The notes under the pieces: model-generated
What the model was told of the DNA's origin: nothing
Database searches by the model: none
Seen by the model: the letters and a program-made list of their open reading frames with translations, nothing else
Part shown: positions 1-7,739 of the stretch, in pieces
Layout: the number at the start of each line of letters is the position of its first letter
Numbering within the stretch: position 1 is the first letter of the stretch
NCBI GenBank assembly: GCA_900545665.1
Contig: UQZU01000026.1
Location: 1-31,749, forward strand
Length of the DNA stretch: 31,749 nucleotides
From: an uncultured Collinsella sp.
Lineage (GTDB): Bacteria; Actinomycetota; Coriobacteriia; Coriobacteriales; Coriobacteriaceae
Direction of reading: 5' to 3'
Made by a program: the position numbers and the translations under genes

Positions 1-495
1 AAGGACATGCTCGACATCCGCAAGCGCTTCGAGCCGCGCGCCGAGGAGCTCGCCAGGAAGTACGCGCTGGCCGACTACACCATGTTCATCGGCTCGGGCG
101 CGCTGTGGGGCGAGACCATCCTGTACTCCATGTGCCTGCTCGAGGAGATGCAGTGGAAGCGCATCCGCCACATCACCTCGCACGACTTCTTCCACGGCAC
201 GCTCGAGCTGCTCGAGCCCGGCGTCCCGGTGTTCCTGTTCATGGGAGAGGACGAGTGCCGCGCCCTCGACGAGCGCGTCCGCGCCTTCCTCACCAGCGGC
301 GTGACCGGCGACGAGGACTACGTCATCATCGACACCGCCGAGTACGCGATCCCGGGCCTGGACGACGACTTCCGCGTCATCGTGTCGCCGTGGATCCTGT
401 CCGTGCTGACCACCGACCGCCTCGCGCGCAACTACGAGCTGGTCACCAAGCACAACCTCAAGTACCGCCGCTACTACCACCAGTTCGACTACTAA
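1..495 (+). CDS. SIS-domain sugar-phosphate isomerase/deglycase, C-terminal part (5' truncated)
   Basis: The reading frame is open to the left edge, so only the last ~164 residues are present; the ATG at position 7 is probably internal. What remains is a SIS (sugar isomerase) fold. It has a FIGSGA phosphate-loop type segment, an EFFHG-like 'DFFHGTLELLEPGVPVFLF' stretch, a 'GEDECRALDERV' helix and the C-terminal 'NLKYRRYYHQFDY' ending. That arrangement resembles the FrlB/AgaS-type branch of SIS proteins, which remove or rearrange amino-sugar phosphates such as fructoselysine- or glucoselysine-6-phosphate in the cytoplasm. The precise substrate cannot be read from this fragment, and the upstream neighbours that would tell (kinase, PTS) lie outside the window. 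A clear terminator follows at 548-579, so this is the last gene of its operon. SIS fold is fairly sure; deglycase activity is inferred. Confidence 0.8.
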   Translation, partial: KDMLDIRKRFEPRAEELARKYALADYTMFIGSGALWGETILYSMCLLEEMQWKRIRHITSHDFFHGTLELLEPGVPVFLFMGEDECRALDERVRAFLTSGVTGDEDYVIIDTAEYAIPGLDDDFRVIVSPWILSVLTTDRLARNYELVTKHNLKYRRYYHQFDY

Positions 496-547
496 GAGCT
501 GGCCGCAGGGCCGATATCTTGGCTGGTTGATATCTCGACCCTACACA

Positions 548-579
548 AGGGCGTCCGCATTCGCGCGGGCGCCCTTTTT
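548..579 (+). terminator. Rho-independent terminator after the SIS gene
   Basis: A GC-rich hairpin (AGGGCGTCCGC / GCGGGCGCCCT, loop around ATTC) is followed directly by TTTTT at 575-579. It lies 53 bases after the SIS stop codon and closes that operon. Confidence 0.85.
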
Positions 580-607
580 GCGTTGCCGTCGGCGCAGGGT
601 GTCCTCG

Positions 608-760
608 GCGGAAATCTCATCCCGGAATTTCGGCTCAGAGTGGGATGCGGTTTCCGGATGCGTCCCATTCTGAAGCCCCGAAACGGGACGCGCTTTCCGC
701 TTGGGGTCCGATCCGGAAAGCTCATCCCGTTCCGAGCATCAAATCCGGGACATGCTTTCC
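608..760. repeat. Three adjacent imperfect palindromes of one REP-like family
   Basis: Three units lie head to tail in the 339-bp gap between the SIS gene and the convergent heptad-repeat gene. Unit 1 pairs GGAAATCTCATCCC (610-623) with GGGATGCGGTTTCC (642-655), 12 of 14 positions complementary. Unit 2 pairs GCGTCCC (660-666) with GGGACGC (685-691) and again ends in CTTTCC. Unit 3 pairs GGAAAGCTCATCCCG (715-729) with CGGGACATGCTTTCC (746-760). A fourth related copy lies at 5680-5733. No protein or RNA gene is evident here. The shared arms and differing loops suggest a dispersed palindromic repeat family and not a terminator. Its function is unknown. Confidence 0.7.
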
Positions 761-850
761 GCGCTCCGCCCCTTGCAGAAAGCGCGTCTCCTTCCAAACA
801 CAAATCTTGCGGTACAGCTTCTGCAAAGACGCGAAGTGGCCGCTGACAGC

Positions 851-887
851 AAAGAGGGGCTGCCGAGACAATGCCCGACGGCCCCTC
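851..887 (-). terminator. Probable terminator of the heptad-repeat protein gene
   Basis: Read on the minus strand, 48 bases beyond the stop codon at 935, GAGGGGC (887-881) pairs with GCCCCTC (860-854), followed by TCTTT. The stem is short and the T-tract weak, so the call is tentative; position and orientation fit. Confidence 0.45.
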
Positions 888-934
888 CCCTCATAACTTG
901 CTATCGATGCCAATCGCCACAAGGGCGCGGCTGC

Positions 935-3364
935 CTACTTGCTGATCGCGCCCGTCATATAGATAAACTGCACGCGATTTATATGTCCGCCCTGCTCGCC
1001 GTTGACAAAGTCCGTCGGCGTAAAGCCGGGGTTGAGCATTTCCTCGATCTTGTCCTTAACGGTGTCGATGACCTGAGTATCGAGATTGCTCGTTCGGACG
1101 GTAAGCTCCTGCATGCCGTTGCCGAGCTCGGATGCGCCGCTGGCAAGCGTACCTGCACCCGAGGAGAGAAGATTCATGCCGCTAGCAAGGCTAGCAGCAC
1201 CTGTCTTGAGCTGCGCCGCACCGTTGTTGAGCTGTGATGCGCCGTTGGCAAGCGCGGGCGTGGCACCGTTGAGCTGCTGTGTGCCCGCAGCAAGCTGGTC
1301 GGTGCCCGCGGCAAGAGCCGCGGTGCCATCGCTCAGCTGACCCGCGCCCGTTGCTGCAGAGCCAACACCGGCGACAAGACCGGGGTTCACGGCCGTGGGG
1401 TTTGCCGGGTTGATCGCGCTGTTCATATAGGCGATGGCTCCGGCCAGGCTCAGCTGTTGGCCATCCTGGACAGTGGTGTAGCCCTGAATGGCGCTATCGA
1501 GCGCGGTGACGGCACCCTGGGCGCCGCCCTGGGCGCCGGCCGCCTGGGCCAAAGTCGTAACCTGATCGGTAAGCGTGCCAAACATGGACTCGGCACCCTT
1601 AAGGCCCTGCGACACCTGCGTGTTAAGACCCTGCGCGCCCGCAACGGCATTGGATGCAGAATCGAGAAGCGCGGTAAGACCCGTCGCATCGGCGCTCGAT
1701 GCCGCCGTGGCGGCGGCACCCGCGCTGGTAGCAGCACTGCCGGCACTTGCGGTGGCGGCATCCAGCTGTGCCGTAGCCTCGCTTAGCTTGGCTGCCGCAG
1801 CCTTGGCGGAGTCGAGATCGGCCGCGTTATCCAGCGCGTCCTGAGCATCGGCGACCGCCGCCTTGGCAGCGGCAATAGATGCAACGGTGCTCTCGGCGCC
1901 AGCCTTTGCGCTCTCGGCGTTAGCCTTTGCCGCATCGTTGCCCATGGCGCTTGCGGCCTGCTTTGCCCCGCCGAGCGCCTGCTGTGCACCGGCAAGGTAC
2001 TGCCCCTCGCCGCTGAGCGCCGCCGTAAGACCCTGCGGCCCGTACAGCGCGCTGTAGGCGTTGCCCGACGTAGCGGTCACGGCGTCCTGGGCCGCCTTGG
2101 CCGCAGCCTGCGCCTTGGCAAGGTTTGCCTCCTGAGCCTGCTTGCCCAGCGTCAGCGCGTCGACGTACGTATCGGACCCAGCGGCAATTCCACTTATGCC
2201 GCCCGAGATCTGTTGTGCGCTCCCCTGCAGCTTGGAAAGGCCCGCCGAAAGATCGGACGCACCGCCCTTAAGCTGCACGGCACCGGCATTAACCCCCTCG
2301 GCACCGGCATTAAGGTTGCTCACGCCTTCGACCAGCGTGGGGACCTGCGCGTTGAGCTGACTCGTACCCGCCGCGAGCGCAGCGGCGCCACTGGACAGCG
2401 TGCCGGCACCGGTATTGGCCGTGGCAAGCGAGGCCGCGAGCGTCTTGACACCGTCGGCAACCTGGCCAGCACCGCTATTGGCCGTAGCAATACCGTTGGA
2501 GAGCTCCACGAGCTGGCTCGTATCCATGCTGCTCGAGTCCACATCGATGGCAAGATTCAGCGGCACGCCGACAATCTGCCAGCCATCAAACTCAAAATCC
2601 TCAACATCGGTCGTAATGGTGTAGTCTCCGGTGCTGCCGGGAATCACCATGTAGGTAAGCTGCGTGTTGGAGCCGTTGGCAGCAACCGTGGCGCCCTCAG
2701 CCTCAATATCGTGTGCCTCGGCATCCTTAAGCTGACCGGTAATCTGAACCAGGTAGTTATCGGCATAATCGCCACCGGTATAGTCGTCATTCTTTTCGAC
2801 CTTGAGCTTCATGGTGAGCTTGCCGCTCTTGCCCGCCAAATCCTTGGCGTCGATATCGCGGCCATCGAGCTGGTATGCCACGGTGACGTTCCACGGCATC
2901 TGAGTGTTCTTGTCCAGATCGCCCTGGTAGACAAAGTCCTGCACTCCCTGGCCCGTAACGGCAACCGACCCGCTGTCGTCCGTTAGTTTTTGAGTCGTCG
3001 ATAGGTTGGTCACTTTGTTATAGGTGCCGGCATCGTCGATCTTGACACCCTTATTGGCCTCGAAGCTATTGACCACGTAAACACCCGTGCGATTGCCGTC
3101 GGCATCGGTTTTGACGTATACGACCTGGTTTTTCTTATATCCCGGCGTGCTGTTATCGGAGTCCGTCGCCATCTGTTCACTCGTAGCCGAGGCAGCGCTC
3201 GTCGACCCTACGCCGTCGGCGAACACAACGGTACCGGGAACGGTAAGGGCCACGGTCAGACCGGCGGCAAGAGCGAGCGCAGCGATGCGCTTATGGGGAC
3301 GACGTACAAGATCGCGTTGGGCTTTGAGCTCTTTCGAAGCGGTATCAGTGGTATGGGTATGCAT
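935..3364 (-). CDS. Secreted X-X-X-Leu-X-X-Gly heptad-repeat protein paired with the MMPL exporter
   Basis: This 809-residue protein has a basic N-terminus and a hydrophobic segment (about residues 26-48) ending in a VFA|D-like cleavage site, so it is exported. Residues ~50-290 form a non-repetitive, probably beta-rich domain. From ~290 to ~400 and again from ~670 to ~770 it carries many heptads of the type L-xx-G-AxxLxxG ('LSSGAAALAAGTSQL', 'LNNGAAQLKTGAASL'), the motif seen in YhgE/Pip-type proteins. Between them lies a ~200-residue Ala-rich region, probably coiled coil. Unlike YhgE/Pip it has no C-terminal membrane block; the protein ends in a short hydrophilic tail. The gene starts 32 bp after the MMPL stop with RBS GGAAGGAA, so the two are co-transcribed. 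A periplasm- or wall-facing stalk or partner of the exporter is inferred; no enzymatic motif is visible. Confidence 0.8.
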   Translation of the reverse strand: MHTHTTDTASKELKAQRDLVRRPHKRIAALALAAGLTVALTVPGTVVFADGVGSTSAASATSEQMATDSDNSTPGYKKNQVVYVKTDADGNRTGVYVVNSFEANKGVKIDDAGTYNKVTNLSTTQKLTDDSGSVAVTGQGVQDFVYQGDLDKNTQMPWNVTVAYQLDGRDIDAKDLAGKSGKLTMKLKVEKNDDYTGGDYADNYLVQITGQLKDAEAHDIEAEGATVAANGSNTQLTYMVIPGSTGDYTITTDVEDFEFDGWQIVGVPLNLAIDVDSSSMDTSQLVELSNGIATANSGAGQVADGVKTLAASLATANTGAGTLSSGAAALAAGTSQLNAQVPTLVEGVSNLNAGAEGVNAGAVQLKGGASDLSAGLSKLQGSAQQISGGISGIAAGSDTYVDALTLGKQAQEANLAKAQAAAKAAQDAVTATSGNAYSALYGPQGLTAALSGEGQYLAGAQQALGGAKQAASAMGNDAAKANAESAKAGAESTVASIAAAKAAVADAQDALDNAADLDSAKAAAAKLSEATAQLDAATASAGSAATSAGAAATAASSADATGLTALLDSASNAVAGAQGLNTQVSQGLKGAESMFGTLTDQVTTLAQAAGAQGGAQGAVTALDSAIQGYTTVQDGQQLSLAGAIAYMNSAINPANPTAVNPGLVAGVGSAATGAGQLSDGTAALAAGTDQLAAGTQQLNGATPALANGASQLNNGAAQLKTGAASLASGMNLLSSGAGTLASGASELGNGMQELTVRTSNLDTQVIDTVKDKIEEMLNPGFTPTDFVNGEQGGHINRVQFIYMTGAISK

Positions 3365-3396
3365 TGCGGTATTCCTTCCAACTGCTTTGTAAAACG

Positions 3397-5523
3397 TTAC
3401 TGAGCGGAGCCGTCCGCAGCCGATGCCTCGGTGGTATCAGAAACCGGATCCTGGGCATCCTTGGGCAAAAAATGAGCTTTGAGCGTGGTCTTGCCGATGA
3501 GGCCATCGAGCACATACAGGAAACCCGGCAGCGCAAAGAGTACGGCGACTAGGGAGATGCTCACGCCGACGCCCAGGAACCAGCCGATCTGCTTGAGCAC
3601 GCCGTGGCTCGAGATCGCATGGATCAGGAAGCCACTGATCAGCAGAACCGATCCAGAGGTCAAAACAGGAATCGTGCAAGCTTCCATGGTCTCGAGTAGC
3701 GCTTCGCGCTTATGCATGGTCACGCGGTCCTCACGATAGCGGTCAGCAATCAGGATGCCGTAGTCGACGGCAACGCCCAGCTGGATGGAGCTCACAATTA
3801 AGTAGGCGAGGAAGAACTCGTGCATACCGGTGTAGAGCGGTGCAGCAAAGTTGATCCAGATCGAGGTCTCAATCACGAGCACCAAGATGATCGGCAGGCT
3901 CAGCGACTTGGTGGCCAGCAGCAAGACCGCGAACACGGCCACGACGGCGATGAGGTCGACCTTGCCCTTATCGACGGTGATGGTGTCCTTAAGGTCGGTG
4001 GTGCTCACGCCCTCGCCGGCGAGCATTGCCTTACCCGGATAATGTTTGTCCGCGATACAACGAATCTTCTTGACCAGCTTAAATGTACTCGGACCCTCGT
4101 AGGGCGCGGTAACCGTGAGCACCAAACGGCTGTAGTGCTCTCCCTCCACCAGATCGAGCGTGTCCTTTTCGGCCATGCCCGTGGGGATATAGGGACTCGC
4201 AACGTCAACATAGCTCTGGATGGACTTGACCTCGGGGAGCGCCTTGAGCTCATTGGAGAGTGCCTGCTCCTCGCTCACCTCTCCACGGGGAACGAGCACA
4301 ACGTAGGTATCGGAGTTGCCAAAGACCTCCTTGACCTTGTCCATATCCTGACCAAGCCGCGTATCCGAACCAAAAATGTGCGAAGTGCCGTAGTAGTACG
4401 TGATATCGCTGGAGGTCGATGCCACACGCGCAGGGTAAACCACGGCGAGGATCACGACGGCAGCGGGGATACAGACCTTGAGCACCAGACGGGCGAACTT
4501 ACCCAGCGGCGGGACAAAGGGCCTGTGCTGCGATTTTTGCACAAAGCCATCGAACTGAACGAACATCGAAGGAACAAAGGTAAAGACCGATACCAGGCTG
4601 ATGGCGATACCCTTTGCAAGGGCAAGACCAAGGTCGGGGCCGATCTTAAACTGCATGGCGGCAAGCGCGATAAAGCCGATGCAGACCGTGCAACCGCTCG
4701 AAAACACGGCGACCGAGGACAGGCAGCACGACTGCACCATGTCTTCGGCAACGCTGCCGTGGCGGCCACGCTCCTCGTTAAAGCGGTGCAGCAAAAAGAC
4801 CGAGAAGTCCAGCGCGATGGCAACCTGCAAAATGGAGCCCGCAGAGTTGGTGACAAAGCTAATCTCGCCAAAGATGAGGTTGGTGCCCCAGTTGATAAAC
4901 ACCGAGACGCCCAGGCCCAGCAGCACCAGGATGGGTTCGGCCCAGCTGGTAGTCGTGATGACCAGAATCACGAAGATAATCGCTATGACAGCGACCGTGA
5001 TAATGCTGATCTGCTGCTCGGTCGATGTGGTGGCGAGCGCGTTAGACATGGCCGAGCCCGTAATGGCGCCCTCGTCGCCCACGATATCTCGAATAGCGTC
5101 GGTTGCCTCGATCTCCTTTTCGGAATTAACCGTCACCGTAAACAGGGCGTTGTTCTTTTTGTAATAGGTCTCAACGGTGTCTTTGTCTTGCGTGGCAAGC
5201 GGCTGATCGATATCTGCCGCGTCGTCAAGCCATAGGACCTCCTCGACGCCGTCGACCTTTTTGATTTTGTCCTTGTATTTGAGCGCCTGAGCGATCGAGA
5301 CATTGGGCACCATAACGCGACAGTTGGGAATGTCACCCTCAAACTCATCACCCATGGTATTCAGAGCGACGGTCGACGCCGCTTCGTCGGGCAGATAGCT
5401 CGTAATGTCGTAGTTAACGCCTACAAACTGGCGCAGGAACAGGCATACCAGTGCTGCCACCGCATAGAACGCGATGATGGGTTTGCGGTGCTTCACGACC
5501 CATCGAAATAGCTTCTCTTTCAA
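3397..5523 (-). CDS. RND-superfamily MMPL-type exporter
   Basis: This is an integral membrane transporter of about 708 residues. It begins with a cytoplasmic basic stretch and a first membrane helix ('PIIAFYAVAALVCLFLRQFVG'-like), followed by an extracytoplasmic domain. Two blocks of about five helices come after, separated by a second outer domain. Each block carries the MMPL hallmark: 'VAIALDFSVFLLHRFNEER' around residue 240 and 'GVAVDYGILIADRYREDR' around residue 575. The Asp in these motifs is the expected proton-relay residue. The family exports lipids or hydrophobic drugs using the proton gradient; the substrate here is unknown. A TTG at 5529 would sit one base from GGAGG, whereas the in-frame TTG at 5523 has ideal 7-base spacing, so the latter is chosen. 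It is first gene of a two-gene operon with the heptad-repeat protein. Confidence 0.88.
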   Translation of the reverse strand: MKEKLFRWVVKHRKPIIAFYAVAALVCLFLRQFVGVNYDITSYLPDEAASTVALNTMGDEFEGDIPNCRVMVPNVSIAQALKYKDKIKKVDGVEEVLWLDDAADIDQPLATQDKDTVETYYKKNNALFTVTVNSEKEIEATDAIRDIVGDEGAITGSAMSNALATTSTEQQISIITVAVIAIIFVILVITTTSWAEPILVLLGLGVSVFINWGTNLIFGEISFVTNSAGSILQVAIALDFSVFLLHRFNEERGRHGSVAEDMVQSCCLSSVAVFSSGCTVCIGFIALAAMQFKIGPDLGLALAKGIAISLVSVFTFVPSMFVQFDGFVQKSQHRPFVPPLGKFARLVLKVCIPAAVVILAVVYPARVASTSSDITYYYGTSHIFGSDTRLGQDMDKVKEVFGNSDTYVVLVPRGEVSEEQALSNELKALPEVKSIQSYVDVASPYIPTGMAEKDTLDLVEGEHYSRLVLTVTAPYEGPSTFKLVKKIRCIADKHYPGKAMLAGEGVSTTDLKDTITVDKGKVDLIAVVAVFAVLLLATKSLSLPIILVLVIETSIWINFAAPLYTGMHEFFLAYLIVSSIQLGVAVDYGILIADRYREDRVTMHKREALLETMEACTIPVLTSGSVLLISGFLIHAISSHGVLKQIGWFLGVGVSISLVAVLFALPGFLYVLDGLIGKTTLKAHFLPKDAQDPVSDTTEASAADGSAQ

Positions 5524-5563
5524 CCTCAATCCTCCATAACGCTCAGCCTATGTTTTGCTCTTT

Positions 5564-5592
5564 GTTATATTCCACATTTGGTAGTTATACAA
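5564..5592 (-). promoter_or_regulatory. Promoter of the MMPL operon with an operator-like overlap
   Basis: On the minus strand TTGTAT (5592-5587), a 17-base spacer and TATAAC (5569-5564) form a good sigma-70-type promoter about 40 bases before the exporter start codon. An ACATGT-centred inverted-repeat-like stretch lies just upstream of, and touching, the -35 box (around 5587-5606). It could be a repressor site; no regulator gene is adjacent. Confidence 0.6.
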
Positions 5593-5679
5593 CATGTGTA
5601 GGATAAAGGCGCCATAAAGATATGCGATTGACGCGGTCCCGGAGCCAAAACAGCCGCTGCAGAAGCAGTTCGGAAAAGG

Positions 5680-5733
5680 TCCTCAGCGGAAACTGCATCC
5701 CAGTTTTTAGACGAAAAACGGGATATGGTTTCT
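5680..5733. repeat. REP-like palindrome, same family as 608-760
   Basis: GGAAACTGCATCCC (5688-5701) faces GGGATATGGTTTCT (5720-5733). The flank GTCCTCAGCGGAAA (5679-5691 region) closely matches GTCCTCGGCGGAAA at 601-613. It lies in the 395-bp divergent gap between the MMPL operon and the his operon. Apart from this copy, the exporter promoter and the his leader, I see nothing else in that gap. Confidence 0.65.
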
Positions 5734-5834
5734 GGTTGGCCTAGATAATCGTCAGATTTAGCTGAGCGTCTGCCCCTATGTTTCCAAATGAATACGGTGT
5801 GAGCTGCGGACAAGGATTTTCCCCGCAAGCACTC

Positions 5835-5918
5835 TAGTATGCTAAAGTACCCAAAAGACCGGCGGAGCTATGCCGGTCGTTTGTTCTGTATGCAACACAG
5901 CATGAGGAGGCTCACCAG
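5835..5918 (+). promoter_or_regulatory. Leader of the his operon: possible -10 box, hairpin and RBS
   Basis: A TAGTAT/TGCTAAAGT -10-like segment (5835-5848) lacks a convincing -35. It is followed by a 7-bp stem GACCGGC (5857-5863) / GCCGGTC (5872-5878) trailed by GTTTGTTCT, which could be a weak attenuator. AGGAGG-like RBS at about 5903-5908 serves hisZG. No run of histidine codons and no T-box consensus was found, so the mode of regulation is open. Confidence 0.4.
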
Positions 5919-7634
5919 ATGACGGCCACACCGTGGGGATTCCGGGACATATTGCCCGAGGAGGCTCAGGCGCGCGAGGAGATTGCGCTGACGGTGAAGG
6001 GCTGCTTTAGGGAGCATCATTATCTGCCGGTTGAGACGCCGCTGCTCGAGGACAAGGGCTCGCTCGAGGAGGGCGGCCGTATCGCGGACACGCCGTTTAA
6101 GCTTTTTGACGATGACGGCCGCTTGTTGGTGGTTCGTCCCGACAATACGTTGCCGATCGTGCGTTTGGTCTCGACCCGCATGCGCGCGGCCGACTTGCCG
6201 CTGCGCCTGCGCTATGAGGCGCCGGTGGTTCGCGAATGCCAGCGCAATGCCGGCGGTTCGCGTCAATTTACCCAGCTGGGTTTTGAGCTCATCGGCGCGG
6301 GCGATACCGCGGGCGATGTCGAGATCGTCTCGCTGGTGGCCGAGGCCGTTCGCAAGTTGGCGCTGCCCGATGCGCGCATTATCGCAGGTAGCGTGCGCCC
6401 GTTTAAGGAGCTGCTCGCGGCGTGCGAGGATCGCGAGCTGGCTGCCGAGGCTCTGCGCTGCGTGCACGCCAACGACTTTGTGGGCCTCGATGCCCGCGTG
6501 GCGGCAAGCGCCGAGACCGATGCCGTTAAGGCCGCCGTCAGCGAACTGCCGCGCCTGCATGGTGGGGCCGAAGTGCTCGATCGCGTGGATGCGCTGCTGG
6601 CGGCTGCCGGTATTGTCGCGCCGCTCACGCGTGAGCTGCGCGCGCTGGTCGAGGGCCTGGCGCCCGAGGACGCTCAGGTGCTGTCCTTCGACTTTTCCAT
6701 TATGAATTCTTTCGATTACTACACGGGCCTGGTCTTTAAGGCCTATGCCGGTGGCCTGCCCGATCCGGTGGGCTCGGGCGGTCGCTACGACTCTATCTTT
6801 ACCGGCGCGTTCGGCGACGGCATCGAGGTGCCGGCGGCGGGCTTCGCCTTTTCGCTCGAGCGTCTGGAGGCCGCGTGCACCTCTGCCGAGGACGCCGCCT
6901 CCGATGGTGACCACGCCGTGGGCCGCGGCGCCGAAGGCCCGCTACGCATCGCCGTGCCCAAGGGCTCGCTTAAGGCCGACACGCTCGACGTGCTCGAGGC
7001 CGCGGGCCTGGACGTCTCTGAGCTGCGCGACCCCGGCCGTCACCTGATTGTGCGCGGTCGCGACACGCGTGCCGGCGAGGGCACGGTCGGCGATATCGAG
7101 TTTGTCATCGTGCGTCCCAGCGACGCGCCCGCTTTTGTGGGCTGTGGTGGTGCCGATTGCGGCATCTGTGGCTGGGACTCGCTCATCGAGGCAGACCTCA
7201 ACTTGCTGCAGCTGGTCGATCTGGGCTACGGCCTGTGCACGTTTATCGAGGCAGAGCCCGCGTGGCGCGCCGGCCAGGCCGAGCGCAACTATGCCCGCCG
7301 CGGGTCGCTTCGCGTGGCCACCAAGTATCCGCGCATCGCGAGTGCCTGGTATGCCGAGCGCGGCGTGAACGCCGATATCGTCTCACTGCACGGCAACATC
7401 GAGCTGGGCCCCATCGTCGGCATGACCGATCGCATCGTGGATATTACCGCCACGGGCGCCACGCTGCGCGATAACGACCTGGTCATCACCGGCCGCATCA
7501 TGGACTGCACGGCCCGCTTCTTTGTCAATCCGGGCGCCGCACGTCTGGATCCGCGCGTACGCAATCTGGCAGATCGCTTGGCGGCAGCCGTGAAGGGCAA
7601 GCATTTTGAGCCCGTTGCGGGCTCGGCACAATAG
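5919..7634 (+). CDS. hisZG: HisZ-HisG fusion: ATP phosphoribosyltransferase with regulatory subunit in one chain
   Basis: This 571-residue protein would catalyse the first step of histidine synthesis, ATP + PRPP to phosphoribosyl-ATP. Residues 1-~318 are HisZ, a catalytically silent histidyl-tRNA-synthetase paralogue, with the class II motifs 'RPDNTLPIVRLV' (~73-84) and 'GSGGRYDSIFTGAFG' (~285-299). An acidic/Gly linker follows (~319-340). Residues ~341-565 are a short-form HisG: 'LRIAVPKGSLKADTLDVLEA' at the start and the PRPP loop 'DITATGATLRDNDL' (~508-521). It lacks the C-terminal regulatory domain of long HisG, as expected for the HisZ-dependent type. HisZ and HisG are normally separate subunits of a hetero-octamer; here they are one frame with no stop between. 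The HisG part has a local cluster of Cys409, Cys414 and Cys417. It is first gene of the his operon. Confidence 0.93.
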   Translation: MTATPWGFRDILPEEAQAREEIALTVKGCFREHHYLPVETPLLEDKGSLEEGGRIADTPFKLFDDDGRLLVVRPDNTLPIVRLVSTRMRAADLPLRLRYEAPVVRECQRNAGGSRQFTQLGFELIGAGDTAGDVEIVSLVAEAVRKLALPDARIIAGSVRPFKELLAACEDRELAAEALRCVHANDFVGLDARVAASAETDAVKAAVSELPRLHGGAEVLDRVDALLAAAGIVAPLTRELRALVEGLAPEDAQVLSFDFSIMNSFDYYTGLVFKAYAGGLPDPVGSGGRYDSIFTGAFGDGIEVPAAGFAFSLERLEAACTSAEDAASDGDHAVGRGAEGPLRIAVPKGSLKADTLDVLEAAGLDVSELRDPGRHLIVRGRDTRAGEGTVGDIEFVIVRPSDAPAFVGCGGADCGICGWDSLIEADLNLLQLVDLGYGLCTFIEAEPAWRAGQAERNYARRGSLRVATKYPRIASAWYAERGVNADIVSLHGNIELGPIVGMTDRIVDITATGATLRDNDLVITGRIMDCTARFFVNPGAARLDPRVRNLADRLAAAVKGKHFEPVAGSAQ

Positions 7635-7739
7635 CGCGAGCACTCACGGGCGCCCCAACGTCCGGGCTGCGGGCCGACTGGCGCCGCCGTCCGGCCTCTC
7701 GTTTTTCGAACACAACCTCGACCGATAGGGGATACCGAA

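Noticed and set aside
701..1237. 178-residue plus-strand frame entering the heptad-repeat gene
   Set aside because: It spans REP-like palindromes and then runs antisense to a well-supported gene.
5565..5828. 87-residue minus-strand frame before the MMPL gene
   Set aside because: It overlaps the promoter and a REP-like palindrome and shows no conserved feature.
5835..5918. T-box or His-codon attenuator before hisZG
   Set aside because: No T-box consensus and no run of histidine codons in a leader peptide; only a short hairpin is visible.
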